DNA of 64,000 nt from assembly GCF_024701375.2 (NCBI RefSeq), contig NZ_CP113910.1:1860001-1924000 (forward strand), given 5' to 3'. Origin of the DNA: Streptomyces sp. KMM 9044 (GTDB taxonomy: Bacteria; Actinomycetota; Actinomycetes; Streptomycetales; Streptomycetaceae). Each line of letters starts with the position of its first letter. Within the stretch, counting starts at the first letter, position 1. This document shows, piece by piece, positions 48,322-56,662 of the stretch. The notes below the pieces were generated by a model. That model was not told the DNA's origin and made no database searches. It was given only the letters and a program-made list of their open reading frames with translations. Position numbers and translations under genes: made by a program.

Positions 48322-48996
48322 ATGGGCTTCACGATCGGTATCAGCCGGGGCATCCGTGACATCCGTGACATCCGGTCCGGCTCGCGCCGCCGGGGCCGCG
48401 GGCCCGGCGGCACCCCCGTGGCGGAGTACACCGGGTTGTGGGGCTGGGACGTCGTGCCGGGCGCCCGCGCCGCCGCCGGGGCCTGCTCCTGCGGCCGGGC
48501 GGGGTGCCGGGCGCCGGGCGCGCATCCGCTGGACTTCGCGCCGGAGATCCCCGCCGGGGCCCCGCTGGACGACGTGTCGGAGATCTGGGCCGAGTACCCG
48601 GGCGCCGCGATGATGCTGCCGGTCGGGCGGGCGTTCGACGTGATCGAGGTGGCGGAACCCGCCGGGTGCCGTGCTCTGGCACGGCTCGAGCGCATGGGCC
48701 TGCCTGTCGGGCCCGTCGCCGCCACCCCGGACGGCCGGGCCCAGTACTTCGTCGCCCCCGGCGCCGCCGTCGCGCTGCCCGAGCTGCTCTACCGCATGGG
48801 CTGGGACGACCCGGCCGCCCTCGACCTGCGCGGCCTCGGCCCCGGCACGCACATCACGGCGCCGTCGTCCGACCGGGGCGGCCTCGGCCCGGTGCGCTGG
48901 CTGCGCTCCCCCGCCCTCGATTCGGCACTCCGGCCGCCGGAGGCCCGCCTGGTGCTGGGCACGTTGGCCTACGTGGTGCACCGGTTACAGGCGTAG
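48322..48996 (+). CDS. Bifunctional primase/polymerase N-terminal-domain protein
   Basis: A 224-residue protein beginning MGFTIGISRGIRDIRDIR. The body resembles the prim-pol N-terminal fold: GLWGWDVVPGARAAAGACSCGR then PGAHPLDF, IWAEYPGAAMMLPVGRAFDV and THITAPSSDRGG. Several Cys residues (ACSCGRAGC) suggest a zinc site. The catalytic acid residues are hard to place, so a role in DNA synthesis is uncertain. It is followed by a hairpin at 49016-49052. Confidence 0.72.
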   Translation: MGFTIGISRGIRDIRDIRSGSRRRGRGPGGTPVAEYTGLWGWDVVPGARAAAGACSCGRAGCRAPGAHPLDFAPEIPAGAPLDDVSEIWAEYPGAAMMLPVGRAFDVIEVAEPAGCRALARLERMGLPVGPVAATPDGRAQYFVAPGAAVALPELLYRMGWDDPAALDLRGLGPGTHITAPSSDRGGLGPVRWLRSPALDSALRPPEARLVLGTLAYVVHRLQA

Positions 48997-49015
48997 GCCA
49001 ACGTGCCTGTATGGC

Positions 49016-49052
49016 GAAGCGCCCGTTTCCGGGTACCGGAAGCGGGCGCTTC
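49016..49052. terminator. Bidirectional terminator between primase-like gene and ftsY
   Basis: Arms 49016-49032 and 49036-49052 pair over 17 positions with one mismatch. The stem starts GAAGCGCCCG and ends CGGGCGCTTC. It lies between two converging genes. Confidence 0.75.
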
Positions 49053-49097
49053 TTCGCGTTTCCACGGCGGTCCGGTCCGGCCGGCCGCCCCGGGGTC

Positions 49098-50297
49098 TCA
49101 CTCTCCGATCAGCGCGTCCACGAACGCGTCCGGCTCGAACGGCGCCAGGTCGTCCGCGCCCTCGCCGAGGCCGATCAGCTTGACCGGGACGCCCAGTTCA
49201 CGCTGGACGGCGACCACGATGCCGCCCTTGGCCGTACCGTCGAGCTTGGTGAGCACGATGCCGGTGATGTCGACCACCTCGGCGAAGACCCGGGCCTGGA
49301 CCAGGCCGTTCTGGCCGGTGGTGGCGTCGAGCACGAGCAGCACCTCGTCCAGCGGGGCGTGCTTCTCCACGACCCGCTTGACCTTGCCGAGTTCGTCCAT
49401 GAGGCCGGTCTTGGTGTGCAGCCGGCCGGCGGTGTCGATGAGCACGACGTCCGCGGCCATCTCCTTGCCCTCCTTGACCGCGTCGAACGCGACGGAGGCC
49501 GGGTCTCCGGCCTCCGGGCCGCGCACGGTGTGGGCGCCGACCCGCTCGCCCCAGGTCTCGAGCTGGTCGGCGGCGGCGGCGCGGAAGGTGTCGGCGGCGC
49601 CCAGGACCACGGTGTTGCCGTCGGCGACCAGGACCCGGGCGAGCTTGCCGGTGGTGGTGGTCTTGCCGGTGCCGTTGACCCCGACGACCATCACGATGCC
49701 CGGGCCGCCGGTCTCGTTCTCGGTGTGCACGGTGCGGTCCATGCCGGGGTCGACCAGTGCGAGCAGTTCCTCGCGGAGCAGTCCGCGCAGCTCGGCGGGG
49801 GTGCGCGTGCCGAGCACCTTCACGCGCTCGCGCAGCCGCTCGACCAGTTCCAGCGTGGGCTGTACGCCGACGTCGGCGGTGAGCAGTGTGTCCTCGACCT
49901 CCTCCCAGGTGTCCTCGTCGAGGTGCTCGCGGGACAGCAGGGTGAGCAGGCCCTTGCCGAGCGCGTTCTGCGAACGGGAGAGACGGGCACGCAGCCGGAC
50001 GAGCCGGCCTGCGGTGGGCTCCGGGATCTCGATCGCGGGCGCCTCGGCGGGCGGCTCCTCGACGATGACCGGGGCGGAGCCGTCCGGAAGATCAACCTCC
50101 TCTACGGTGCGCCGCGGTTCCTCCCGCGGCGTCTCGGCCTCGTCGCCGACGTGCGGCTCGGCCGGTGGGGCGGTGATGTCGGGGGCAGCGGGTGGCGGCG
50201 GGGGCAGCTGCTTCTTGCGGCGGCTGCCGACGATGAGCCCGCCGAGCGCGCCGACCACCACCACGGCGATGACTACAGCAAGGATGACGATGTCCAT
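49098..50297 (-). CDS. ftsY: Signal recognition particle receptor FtsY
   Basis: A 399-residue SRP receptor. An N-terminal membrane segment (MDIVILAVVIAVVVVGALGG) is followed by a Pro/Glu-rich region and the NG GTPase domain: VVGVNGTGKTTTTGKLA, ADTFRAAAADQLETW, IDTAGRLHTKTGLM and LTKLDGTAKGGIVVAVQ. ATG 50297 gives the TM-anchored form; an ATG at 50318 with its own ribosome site is an alternative. It pairs with Ffh at 40018. Confidence 0.93.
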   Translation of the reverse strand: MDIVILAVVIAVVVVGALGGLIVGSRRKKQLPPPPPAAPDITAPPAEPHVGDEAETPREEPRRTVEEVDLPDGSAPVIVEEPPAEAPAIEIPEPTAGRLVRLRARLSRSQNALGKGLLTLLSREHLDEDTWEEVEDTLLTADVGVQPTLELVERLRERVKVLGTRTPAELRGLLREELLALVDPGMDRTVHTENETGGPGIVMVVGVNGTGKTTTTGKLARVLVADGNTVVLGAADTFRAAAADQLETWGERVGAHTVRGPEAGDPASVAFDAVKEGKEMAADVVLIDTAGRLHTKTGLMDELGKVKRVVEKHAPLDEVLLVLDATTGQNGLVQARVFAEVVDITGIVLTKLDGTAKGGIVVAVQRELGVPVKLIGLGEGADDLAPFEPDAFVDALIGE

Positions 50298-50462
50298 AAC
50301 AGCCTCAGTATCAGCCATGGGCACCCCTGCCGTGCCGATGGCGGCCCGTGCGACGCGCCCCGTTCCGTCGGGCGCCTGTGGCCCGACGACCTGACGCCCC
50401 GCCGGTCGTGGTCCGCCCCCACAGCCCGCCCGGTGCACGGTGGGGAGGCGAGGTCGTGCCCG

Positions 50463-51458
50463 TCACGGCCGTACGCTTCCCTCCGGGACGAGGTGCCGGA
50501 GGCTGTGCGGCACACCGTCGCCCCGGCCCGGACTCCGTCCGGGCCGGGGCGACGGTGGTACGAGGAGAGGGACAGCGGGGACTTGAACCCTTCTCCCCCG
50601 TCCGGGGGCGGGCCGGCCCGAGGGGACCCGCCGGTATCGGCCCTGCGGCCGCGGTCGGTCCATTTCCTCCAGGACCTTGCCCTTCGTCTCCTTGACGAAC
50701 TTGAGGACGAACGGGATGGAGAGCGCGGCGAAGACCGTGTAGACCACGTAGGTCGCCGACAGGTTCCGGTCGGCCAGTGACGGGAAGCTCGCGGTGACGG
50801 CCCAGTTGGCGATCCACTGCGCGGCGGCGGCCACGCCCAGGGCGGCGGCGCGGATCCGGTCGGGGAACATCTCGCCGAGCATGAGCTGCCGGGCCTCCAG
50901 GCCCAGCAGTTCGCCGCGCTGGTCTCCGCCGGCCACGTTCAGGATGCCCCAGTTGACCAGCTGCGACACGGCGATGCCGACGACGATCGCGGCCTGCTGG
51001 AAGGAGCCGAGCCGGCCGCGGTAGGCGGGCGGGGCGACCTCGGCGATGCAGGCCGGGCCGATCACCGAGGCCATGCCGATGGCTATGCCTCCGACGACCC
51101 GCCACACGGCGAGGTCCCACAGCGTGAACGGCAGGGCCGAGCCGACGGCGCTGACGGTGAACAGGACCGCGGCGATCTGCATGCACCGGATGCGGCCGAT
51201 GCGGTCGGCCACGCGGCCGGCGGTGGCGGCACCGATGGCGCAGCCGATCAGCGCGATCGCGATGACCTGGGCGAGAGCGGCCGAACCGACGTCGTAGCGG
51301 TCGCGGATGGCCTCGACGGCGCCGTTGATCACGGAACTGTCGTAGCCGAAGAGGAAACCGCCCACGGCGGCCGACGCCGCGATGAAGACGACGTGCCCGA
51401 GATGATCGGGGTGAGCCGTACCGGCTCCTGACTTCTGTGCCTGCACTGAGCTGGTCAC
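50463..51458 (-). pseudogene. MFS sugar permease (GlcP-type) with a large internal deletion
   Basis: GTG 51458 (SD GAGGAG) opens TSSVQAQKSGAGTAHPDHLG and the first six membrane segments of a sugar-porter MFS protein, including GGFLFGYDSSVINGA, RVADRIGRI and AEVAPPAYRGRLGS. After LMLG (about residue 195) the sequence jumps to EMFPDRIRAAALG, a motif normally near residue 400 of a 472-residue GlcP. About 205 residues are missing in frame. The C-terminus (FVKETKGKVLEEM) then misses its usual stop and runs on through a terminator hairpin. As written it cannot be a normal 12-segment transporter. GlcP is the main glucose uptake permease in S. coelicolor. Confidence 0.8.
50513..50557. terminator. Perfect 21-bp-stem terminator between glcP and ftsY
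   Basis: CACCGTCGCCCCGGCCCGGA (50513 on) is followed by a 3-base loop and its exact complement ending at 50557. It lies inside the apparent 3' extension of the permease ORF, which argues that the natural stop is upstream of it. Confidence 0.85.
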
Positions 51459-51558
51459 GTGTAACTCCTCGGGCCACCGGCAGCATCGCCGGTGGGGGTT
51501 CAGCCCTTCGAGGTCCACCTGAAGGTACCTGAAGGTAAAAATGACGCCGAAGAGCCTA

Positions 51559-51579
51559 TGACTTCAAGTTTTGAAGTCA
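51559..51579. promoter_or_regulatory. Palindromic operator-like site upstream of glcP
   Basis: TGACTTCAA, GTT, TTGAAGTCA: a 9-bp perfect inverted repeat with 3-base spacer. It lies 100 bases upstream of the permease GTG. A related TTCAAAATGTGAAG lies at 51661-51674. The regulator is unknown. Confidence 0.5.
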
Positions 51580-51660
51580 AGAGGGAAGAGCGAGGGAAGG
51601 GTGAGGGAGGGAAAAGGCGGATGTTTCAGGTAATGCCCGCACGCGTACGACAGGATTGAG

Positions 51661-51674
51661 TTCAAAATGTGAAG
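51661..51674. promoter_or_regulatory. Second copy of the glcP-smc operator motif
   Basis: TTCAAAATGTGAAG matches TTCAAAACTTGAAG (minus strand of the site at 51559) in 12 of 14 positions. It ends just before the smc stop at 51695. GTTCAAG at 51682 may be a further half-site. Confidence 0.4.
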
Positions 51675-51694
51675 CCAGTGAGTTCAAGAGACGG

Positions 51695-54600
51695 TCAGAA
51701 TGCCCGGGGGAGGCGCTGGCTGATGACCTTGGACACACCGTCGCCCTGCATGGAGACGCCGTAGAGCGCGTCGGCGACCTCCATGGTGCGCTTCTGGTGC
51801 GTGATCACGATCAGCTGCGAGGCCTCCTGCAGCTCCTGCATGATCCGGATGAGCCGCTGGAGGTTGGTGTCGTCGAGCGCGGCCTCGACCTCGTCCATGA
51901 CGTAGAACGGGCTCGGCCGCGCCTTGAAGATCGACACCAGCAGCGCCACGGCGGTCAGTGACCGTTCTCCGCCCGAGAGCAGTGACAGCCGCTTGACCTT
52001 CTTGCCCGGCGGACGCGCCTCGACGTCCACACCCGTGGTGAGCATGTTGTCGGGATCCGTCAGCACCAGCCGCCCCTCGCCGCCGGGGAACAGCCGCGAG
52101 AAGACTCCTTCGAACTCCCTGGCGGTGTCCCGGTAGGCCTCGCTGAAGACCTGCTCGACGCGTTCGTCGACCTCCTTGACGACCTGGAGCAGATCCGCGC
52201 GGGTCTTCTTCAGGTCCTCCAGCTGCTCACCGAGGAACTGGTGGCGTTCCTCCAGCGCGGCGAACTCCTCCAGGGCGAGCGGATTCACCCTGCCGAGCTG
52301 CTGGTAGGCCCGCTCGGCGGCCTTCAGCCGCTTCTCCTGCTCGGCGCGGACGAAGGGGCGGGGGACCCCGTTCCTCGGCTTCCGTCCCTCTGTGGTGCCG
52401 TCGCCAAAGCCGTCGGAGCCCTTGGGCCGTCCTTCGTCCGGATCCCCCGGACCCCCCGGACCCACCGGACCGCCCGTGTCCGGGAGCTCTCCACCCGGCC
52501 CGGCCCCGGCGGGCGGTGCCGCCGGGACCGGCTGGTGCGGGCCGTACTCGGCCATGAGGTGGGCGGGTTCGACACCCAGCTCCTCCAGGGCCTTGGTCTC
52601 CAGCTGTTCCATCCGCAGCCGCTTCTCGGCGCCGAGCACTTCACCCCGGTGCACCGAGTCCGTCAGCTTGTCGAGGTCCGCCTTCAGGTCGCGTCCCTCG
52701 GTCCGCGCGCGGGCGAGCCCCTGCTCGCCGCGGGCCTTCGCCGCCTCGGCGGCGGTGCGCTCCTCGTCGGCACGCGCGAGGGACACCTCGACGTGCGCGA
52801 GCAGGTGCCGGGCACCGGCGGCGACGGACCCGGCGACGGCCGCCTCGTGCCGCAGCCGGGCCCGCCGCTGCTCGGCACGCGCGCGTGCCTCGCGTTCCGT
52901 ACGGGCGGCACGGTCCAGGGAGTCGGCCCGCCCGGCGAGCCCCTTGACCCGCTCCTCGTGCGTGCGCACCTGGAGGCGGGCCTCCATCTCGGTCTGGCGG
53001 GCGTTGGCCCCGTCGGCGGCGAGCCGGTCGCGCACGGAGGTGTCGGGTTCCTCGTCGAACGGCATCTCCTCGGCGACGGCAAGCCGTTCGGCGAGTTCCT
53101 CCACGTCGTCGAGCGCCTTGCCGAGGGCCTCCTGCGAGCGGGCCGTCGCAGCGGCGGACCGCTCCGCCTCCCCTGCGGCCCCACGGGCCTGCCCGGCGAG
53201 CCGGCCGAGCTGCTGGGCGACGGAGGACTTCTCCCGCTCGGCCGCCCGGCGTCGCTCCCCCAGTTCCTCGACGAGGGCGGCGCACCGCCCTCGTTCCTCG
53301 GCCGCCGTGTGCTGGGCCCGGGTCAGCTCCTCACACCGCGCGGCGAGCTCCTCCAGCTCGGCGGCGGCCTCGTCCACGGAGGCCTGCACCTCCAGCAGGC
53401 TCGGAGCGCCCGCCGAACCGCCGTGCGCGAAGTGCGCGCCCAGCAGGTCGCCCTCGGTGGTCACGGCGGTCAGCTCGGGCCGCCCGCACACCAGTTCCTC
53501 GGCGTCCTCCAGGGTGCCGACGACGACGATCCCGTGCAGCAGCCGGCGTACGGCGGGCAGCAGCTCGGCGGGCCCGCGCACCAGATCGGCGGCGTACCGC
53601 GGTCCGTCGGATACGCCGGTGAGCGGCTCGTGCGGGCCGTCGGATGCCCCGGTACGCACCGCGTTCGGGCCGGTGGCGAGGAGCAGGGCGGCGCGGCCCG
53701 CGTCCTGTGCGCGCAGCAGGCGGATCGCCTCGGCGGCGGCGGCGGGGCCGGCCACGGCGAGGGCGTCGGCGGCGGCCCCGAAGGCGGCGGCGAGGGCGGT
53801 CTCGTGGCCCGGGGCGACCGTGAGCAGTTCGGCGGCGGGGCCGAGCAGTCCGGTTGGCCGGTCCTGGGCCGCGAGCAGGGCGCCGGTGCCGTCCTTGCGG
53901 CGCAGGCCCAGGGCGAGGGCCTCGTGGCGGGCCCTGGTCGCCGCGCGCTCGCGTTCGGCGGCGGTGGCCGCCTCGCGGGCGGCGGTGAGGGCGGTCTCTG
54001 CCTCGGCGAACCGCCGCTTGGCCCCGTCGTGCTGTCCGGCGAGGTCCGCGTCGCCGGCGTCGAGGCCGTCGACCTCGGCCTGCAGGGTCTCGTACTCCTC
54101 CTGGGCGGCGGCGGCCCGTTCCCGGGCCTCGTCCCGGGTGGCCGCCAGGCGCTCGATCTCGGCCTGGGCCGCCGCGGCGCGCGAGCGGGCGGCGCCCACC
54201 TTTCCGGTGAGGCGGGCGAGTTCCTCGCGCCGGTCGGCGATGGCGCGGGCGGTGTCCTTCAGGCGCCGTTCCTCCTGGGCGAGGTCGCGTTCCAGCACGG
54301 CGCGGTGGGCGACCGTGTCCTCCAGGGCACGTTCGGCGGCTTCGAGGGCGGCCTCCAGCTCGGCCTCCTGTTCGCGGATCCGGGCGGCCTCGCGTTCCAG
54401 GTCCCCGGGGTCTCGTCCGCGGCGCTCCTCGGGGGGGGCGGAGGTGGCACTCTTCACGCGCGCGTCGGCGAGCGAGACGGTGCCGCGCACCCGCTCGGCG
54501 AGCTGGGAGAGCTCGTACCAGGTCTGCTGGGCGTTCCGCAGGCCCGGGGTGAGGCGCCGGACCTCGTCCTCGAGAACCGCCTCGCGTTGGAGGGCCTTGC

Positions 54601-55387
54601 GCAGTTCCTGCTCGGCGGTGTCCTTGCGCTCCTTGAGGGCGGCCTCGTCGGCGATCTCCGCCGTGAGGGCCTCGCGCAGGCGTACGAGGTCGTCGGCGAG
54701 GAGGCGCAGGCGGACGTCGCGCAGGTCGGCCTGGATGACGGCGGCCCGCCGGGCGACCGCCGCCTGGCGGCCGAGGGGTTTGAGCTGGCGCCGCAGTTCG
54801 TCGGTGAGGTCCTGCACGCGGGCGAGGTTGGCCCGCATCGCGTCCAGCTTGCGCAGCGCCTTCTCCTTGCGCTTGCGGTGCTTGAGGACGCCCGCGGCCT
54901 CCTCGATGAAGGCGCGGCGGCCCATCGGGTCGGCGTGCAGGACGGAGTCCAGCTGGCCCTGGCCGACGATGACGTGCATCTCACGGCCGATGCCGGAATC
55001 GGAGAGCAGTTCCTGGATGTCGAGGAGGCGGCAGGTGTCGCCGTTGATCTGGTACTCGCTGCCGCCGTTGCGGAACATGATCCGCGTGATGGTGACCTCG
55101 GCGTACTCGATGGGCAGGGCCCCGTCGGAGTTGTCGATGGTCAGGGACACCTCGGCCCGGCCGAGCGGCGGGCGGCCGGTGGTGCCGGCGAAGATGACGT
55201 CCTCCATCTTGCCGCCGCGCAGCGACTTGGCGCCCTGCTCGCCCATGACCCAGCTGAGCGCGTCCACGACGTTGGACTTGCCCGAGCCGTTCGGTCCGAC
55301 GACGCACGTGATCCCCGGTTCGAACCGGAGCGTGGTCGCCGAGGCGAACGACTTGAAGCCACGGAGGGTCAGGGCCTTGAGGTGCAC
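51695..55387 (-). CDS. smc: Chromosome segregation protein SMC
   Basis: A 1230-residue SMC ATPase. Walker A is VGPNGSGKSNVVDALSWVMG near residue 30. Two long coiled coils flank a hinge near residues 500-660 (GLLGPAAELLTVAPGHETAL and VVVGTLEDAEELV). The C-terminal head has LSGGERSLTAVALL and YVMDEVEAALDD. GTG 55387 gives HLKALTLRGFKSFASATT; upstream in-frame codons to 55465 look non-coding. A Pro/Gly-rich insert of about 60 residues (PAAPPAGAGPGG, GPVGPGGPGDPDEG) interrupts the second coil, making the protein longer than the roughly 1186 usual for Streptomyces. Confidence 0.93.
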   Translation of the reverse strand: MHLKALTLRGFKSFASATTLRFEPGITCVVGPNGSGKSNVVDALSWVMGEQGAKSLRGGKMEDVIFAGTTGRPPLGRAEVSLTIDNSDGALPIEYAEVTITRIMFRNGGSEYQINGDTCRLLDIQELLSDSGIGREMHVIVGQGQLDSVLHADPMGRRAFIEEAAGVLKHRKRKEKALRKLDAMRANLARVQDLTDELRRQLKPLGRQAAVARRAAVIQADLRDVRLRLLADDLVRLREALTAEIADEAALKERKDTAEQELRKALQREAVLEDEVRRLTPGLRNAQQTWYELSQLAERVRGTVSLADARVKSATSAPPEERRGRDPGDLEREAARIREQEAELEAALEAAERALEDTVAHRAVLERDLAQEERRLKDTARAIADRREELARLTGKVGAARSRAAAAQAEIERLAATRDEARERAAAAQEEYETLQAEVDGLDAGDADLAGQHDGAKRRFAEAETALTAAREAATAAERERAATRARHEALALGLRRKDGTGALLAAQDRPTGLLGPAAELLTVAPGHETALAAAFGAAADALAVAGPAAAAEAIRLLRAQDAGRAALLLATGPNAVRTGASDGPHEPLTGVSDGPRYAADLVRGPAELLPAVRRLLHGIVVVGTLEDAEELVCGRPELTAVTTEGDLLGAHFAHGGSAGAPSLLEVQASVDEAAAELEELAARCEELTRAQHTAAEERGRCAALVEELGERRRAAEREKSSVAQQLGRLAGQARGAAGEAERSAAATARSQEALGKALDDVEELAERLAVAEEMPFDEEPDTSVRDRLAADGANARQTEMEARLQVRTHEERVKGLAGRADSLDRAARTEREARARAEQRRARLRHEAAVAGSVAAGARHLLAHVEVSLARADEERTAAEAAKARGEQGLARARTEGRDLKADLDKLTDSVHRGEVLGAEKRLRMEQLETKALEELGVEPAHLMAEYGPHQPVPAAPPAGAGPGGELPDTGGPVGPGGPGDPDEGRPKGSDGFGDGTTEGRKPRNGVPRPFVRAEQEKRLKAAERAYQQLGRVNPLALEEFAALEERHQFLGEQLEDLKKTRADLLQVVKEVDERVEQVFSEAYRDTAREFEGVFSRLFPGGEGRLVLTDPDNMLTTGVDVEARPPGKKVKRLSLLSGGERSLTAVALLVSIFKARPSPFYVMDEVEAALDDTNLQRLIRIMQELQEASQLIVITHQKRTMEVADALYGVSMQGDGVSKVISQRLPRAF

Positions 55388-55542
55388 GCCGCCGGACTTT
55401 ACCTGCCCGGGATGTCCCCCTCCATGAACCGGCGGTTTCACCGGTGAACGCGCAGGGCACATCAAACGTTAAAGACGGTGAAAGGATGCACGGGGCAAGG
55501 AACTCGGGGCCCGGCCGGCACGGGGGTGCGGAGGAAAGAGAG

Positions 55543-55564
55543 AAGGGACGCCGGAGCGTCCCTT
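55543..55564 (-). terminator. Terminator of the small coiled-coil gene
   Basis: AAGGGACGC, loop CGGA, GCGTCCCTT: a perfect 9-bp stem. The minus-strand flank is T/C-rich (TTCTCTCTTTCC). It lies about 70 bases after the stop at 55637. Confidence 0.8.
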
Positions 55565-55636
55565 GCACTTCTGACAGCGTGGTGGTGACGGGCGGACCGA
55601 CCGACCACTGCGTGCCGTGGTGGAGCGGCGCAGTGA

Positions 55637-55840
55637 TCAGGTCAGCGCAGGCTCCGCCTGGTGTGCGTCAACGCTCTCCATGATCCTGTCGTGAGAAGCG
55701 GCAGCCGCGAGCTCGTCGTTCTCCGCCTGGATCCGTACGAGTTCGGATTCCAGGTCCTGGACGCGCTGCTGGAGCCGTCGCATCTCGGCGAGGAGTCGAG
55801 GGTCGGAGCCGCCGACGTAACCGAGAAGCGCCTTTGCCAT
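55637..55840 (-). CDS. Small coiled-coil hypothetical protein
   Basis: A 67-residue protein beginning MAKALLGYVGGSDPRLLAEM. Residues 15-47 form a heptad-rich helix (RRLQQRVQDLESELVRIQAE). The N-terminal MAKALLGYVGG is highly conserved in actinobacteria. ATG 55840 is chosen; the longer frame to 56011 has no such conservation. Function unknown; the coil suggests a dimer. Confidence 0.85.
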   Translation of the reverse strand: MAKALLGYVGGSDPRLLAEMRRLQQRVQDLESELVRIQAENDELAAAASHDRIMESVDAHQAEPALT

Positions 55841-56215
55841 GATGGATGGTCCTCCACAATGCGTGACCGACCTGTGCGGTGTGGGTCGTGAGGGATGAGC
55901 ACCCGCGATGCCTGGCAGACTTGCAGTAGTGCCGTTCAGCCATGCCAAACAGCTGAGGTGCGCGGGGACTTTCAGCGTCTCACCAAAAAGTTTGACGGTC
56001 AACACGATCACACGCCGTATCGGCCGATGACCCGGCGCACACGGCCACCGGGCGGCCCTGCGGCGGTTTCGGCGGGCCCTCTCGGCGTGGCGGCCATCGG
56101 TGCCGGGGAGCCTCCCACGGCGCCCCGGGTCTTGGCAACCACCAGGACTTTTCCCCGTCGGAGAGCCGACCGCGGCGGCCGGCCGGCGTCCCGGGGCCCC
56201 TCGAACGCGGAGGGC
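55841..56215. other. 375-base intergenic region
   Basis: No gene. It holds the promoter region of the small coiled-coil gene (minus), with an AT-richer tract around 55984-56007 containing CAAAAAGTTTGACGGTCAAC and a TTGACC on the minus strand. A matching -10 is unclear. The rest is GC-rich and featureless. Confidence 0.45.
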
Positions 56216-56497
56216 TCAGCGGATGGCGAAGCCGTCATATCCGCCGCGAGGTGTGTCCCAGATCTCGGTGACGCCGTCCACGCACCCGGGCGTGTCGCCG
56301 TCCTGGAGCCAGTCGAGCAGTCCGTCACAGCGCTCGCGGGAGCCCTCGGCGACCACCTGGACGCGTCCGTCCGCCAGATTGAGAGCAAAGCCACTCAGGC
56401 CGCCGATCTCCAGCGCCTTGGCTCGCGTGAACCAGCGGAAACCCACACCTTGGACACGCCCCCGCACCCAGGCGACCAGTCGCACATCCTCGCTCAT
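56216..56497 (-). CDS. acyP: Acylphosphatase
   Basis: A 93-residue enzyme with the conserved [14 protein letters not shown] (catalytic Arg) and the [17 protein letters not shown] strand with the catalytic Asn. It hydrolyses acyl phosphates such as acetyl phosphate or carbamoyl phosphate. ATG 56497 is followed by [16 protein letters not shown]. Confidence 0.93.
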   Translation of the reverse strand: MSEDVRLVAWVRGRVQGVGFRWFTRAKALEIGGLSGFALNLADGRVQVVAEGSRERCDGLLDWLQDGDTPGCVDGVTEIWDTPRGGYDGFAIR

Positions 56498-56581
56498 GAC
56501 TGCAACCTAACCGGACAATGTCACTCGGGGCACTCCCTCCCCTGGCGGCATGCGGTACCGTCCCGATCGAATGAATCTCGT

Positions 56582-56611
56582 ACGAAACTCACTCGATGGT
56601 GTGAGTTTCGT
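56582..56611. promoter_or_regulatory. Perfect 11-bp inverted repeat upstream of the CAP-domain gene
   Basis: ACGAAACTCAC (56582-56592) and GTGAGTTTCGT (56601-56611) flank 8 bases. It lies 52 bases before the ATG at 56663. It could be an operator or an mRNA leader hairpin. Confidence 0.5.
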
Positions 56612-56662
56612 GTTGAACGCGAGGACGAGTCGACCGACCGCCAGGACGAGGAAGGCCAGAAC

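Noticed and set aside
50570..50640. tRNA-like 3' half on the minus strand with a GGGTTCAAGTCCC T-arm
   Set aside because: No matching 5' acceptor strand, D-arm or anticodon arm was found nearby, and the T-stem pairs only three positions.
52241..55447. Long plus-strand ORFs opposite smc
   Set aside because: They are antisense to the clear SMC coding region and reflect its base bias.
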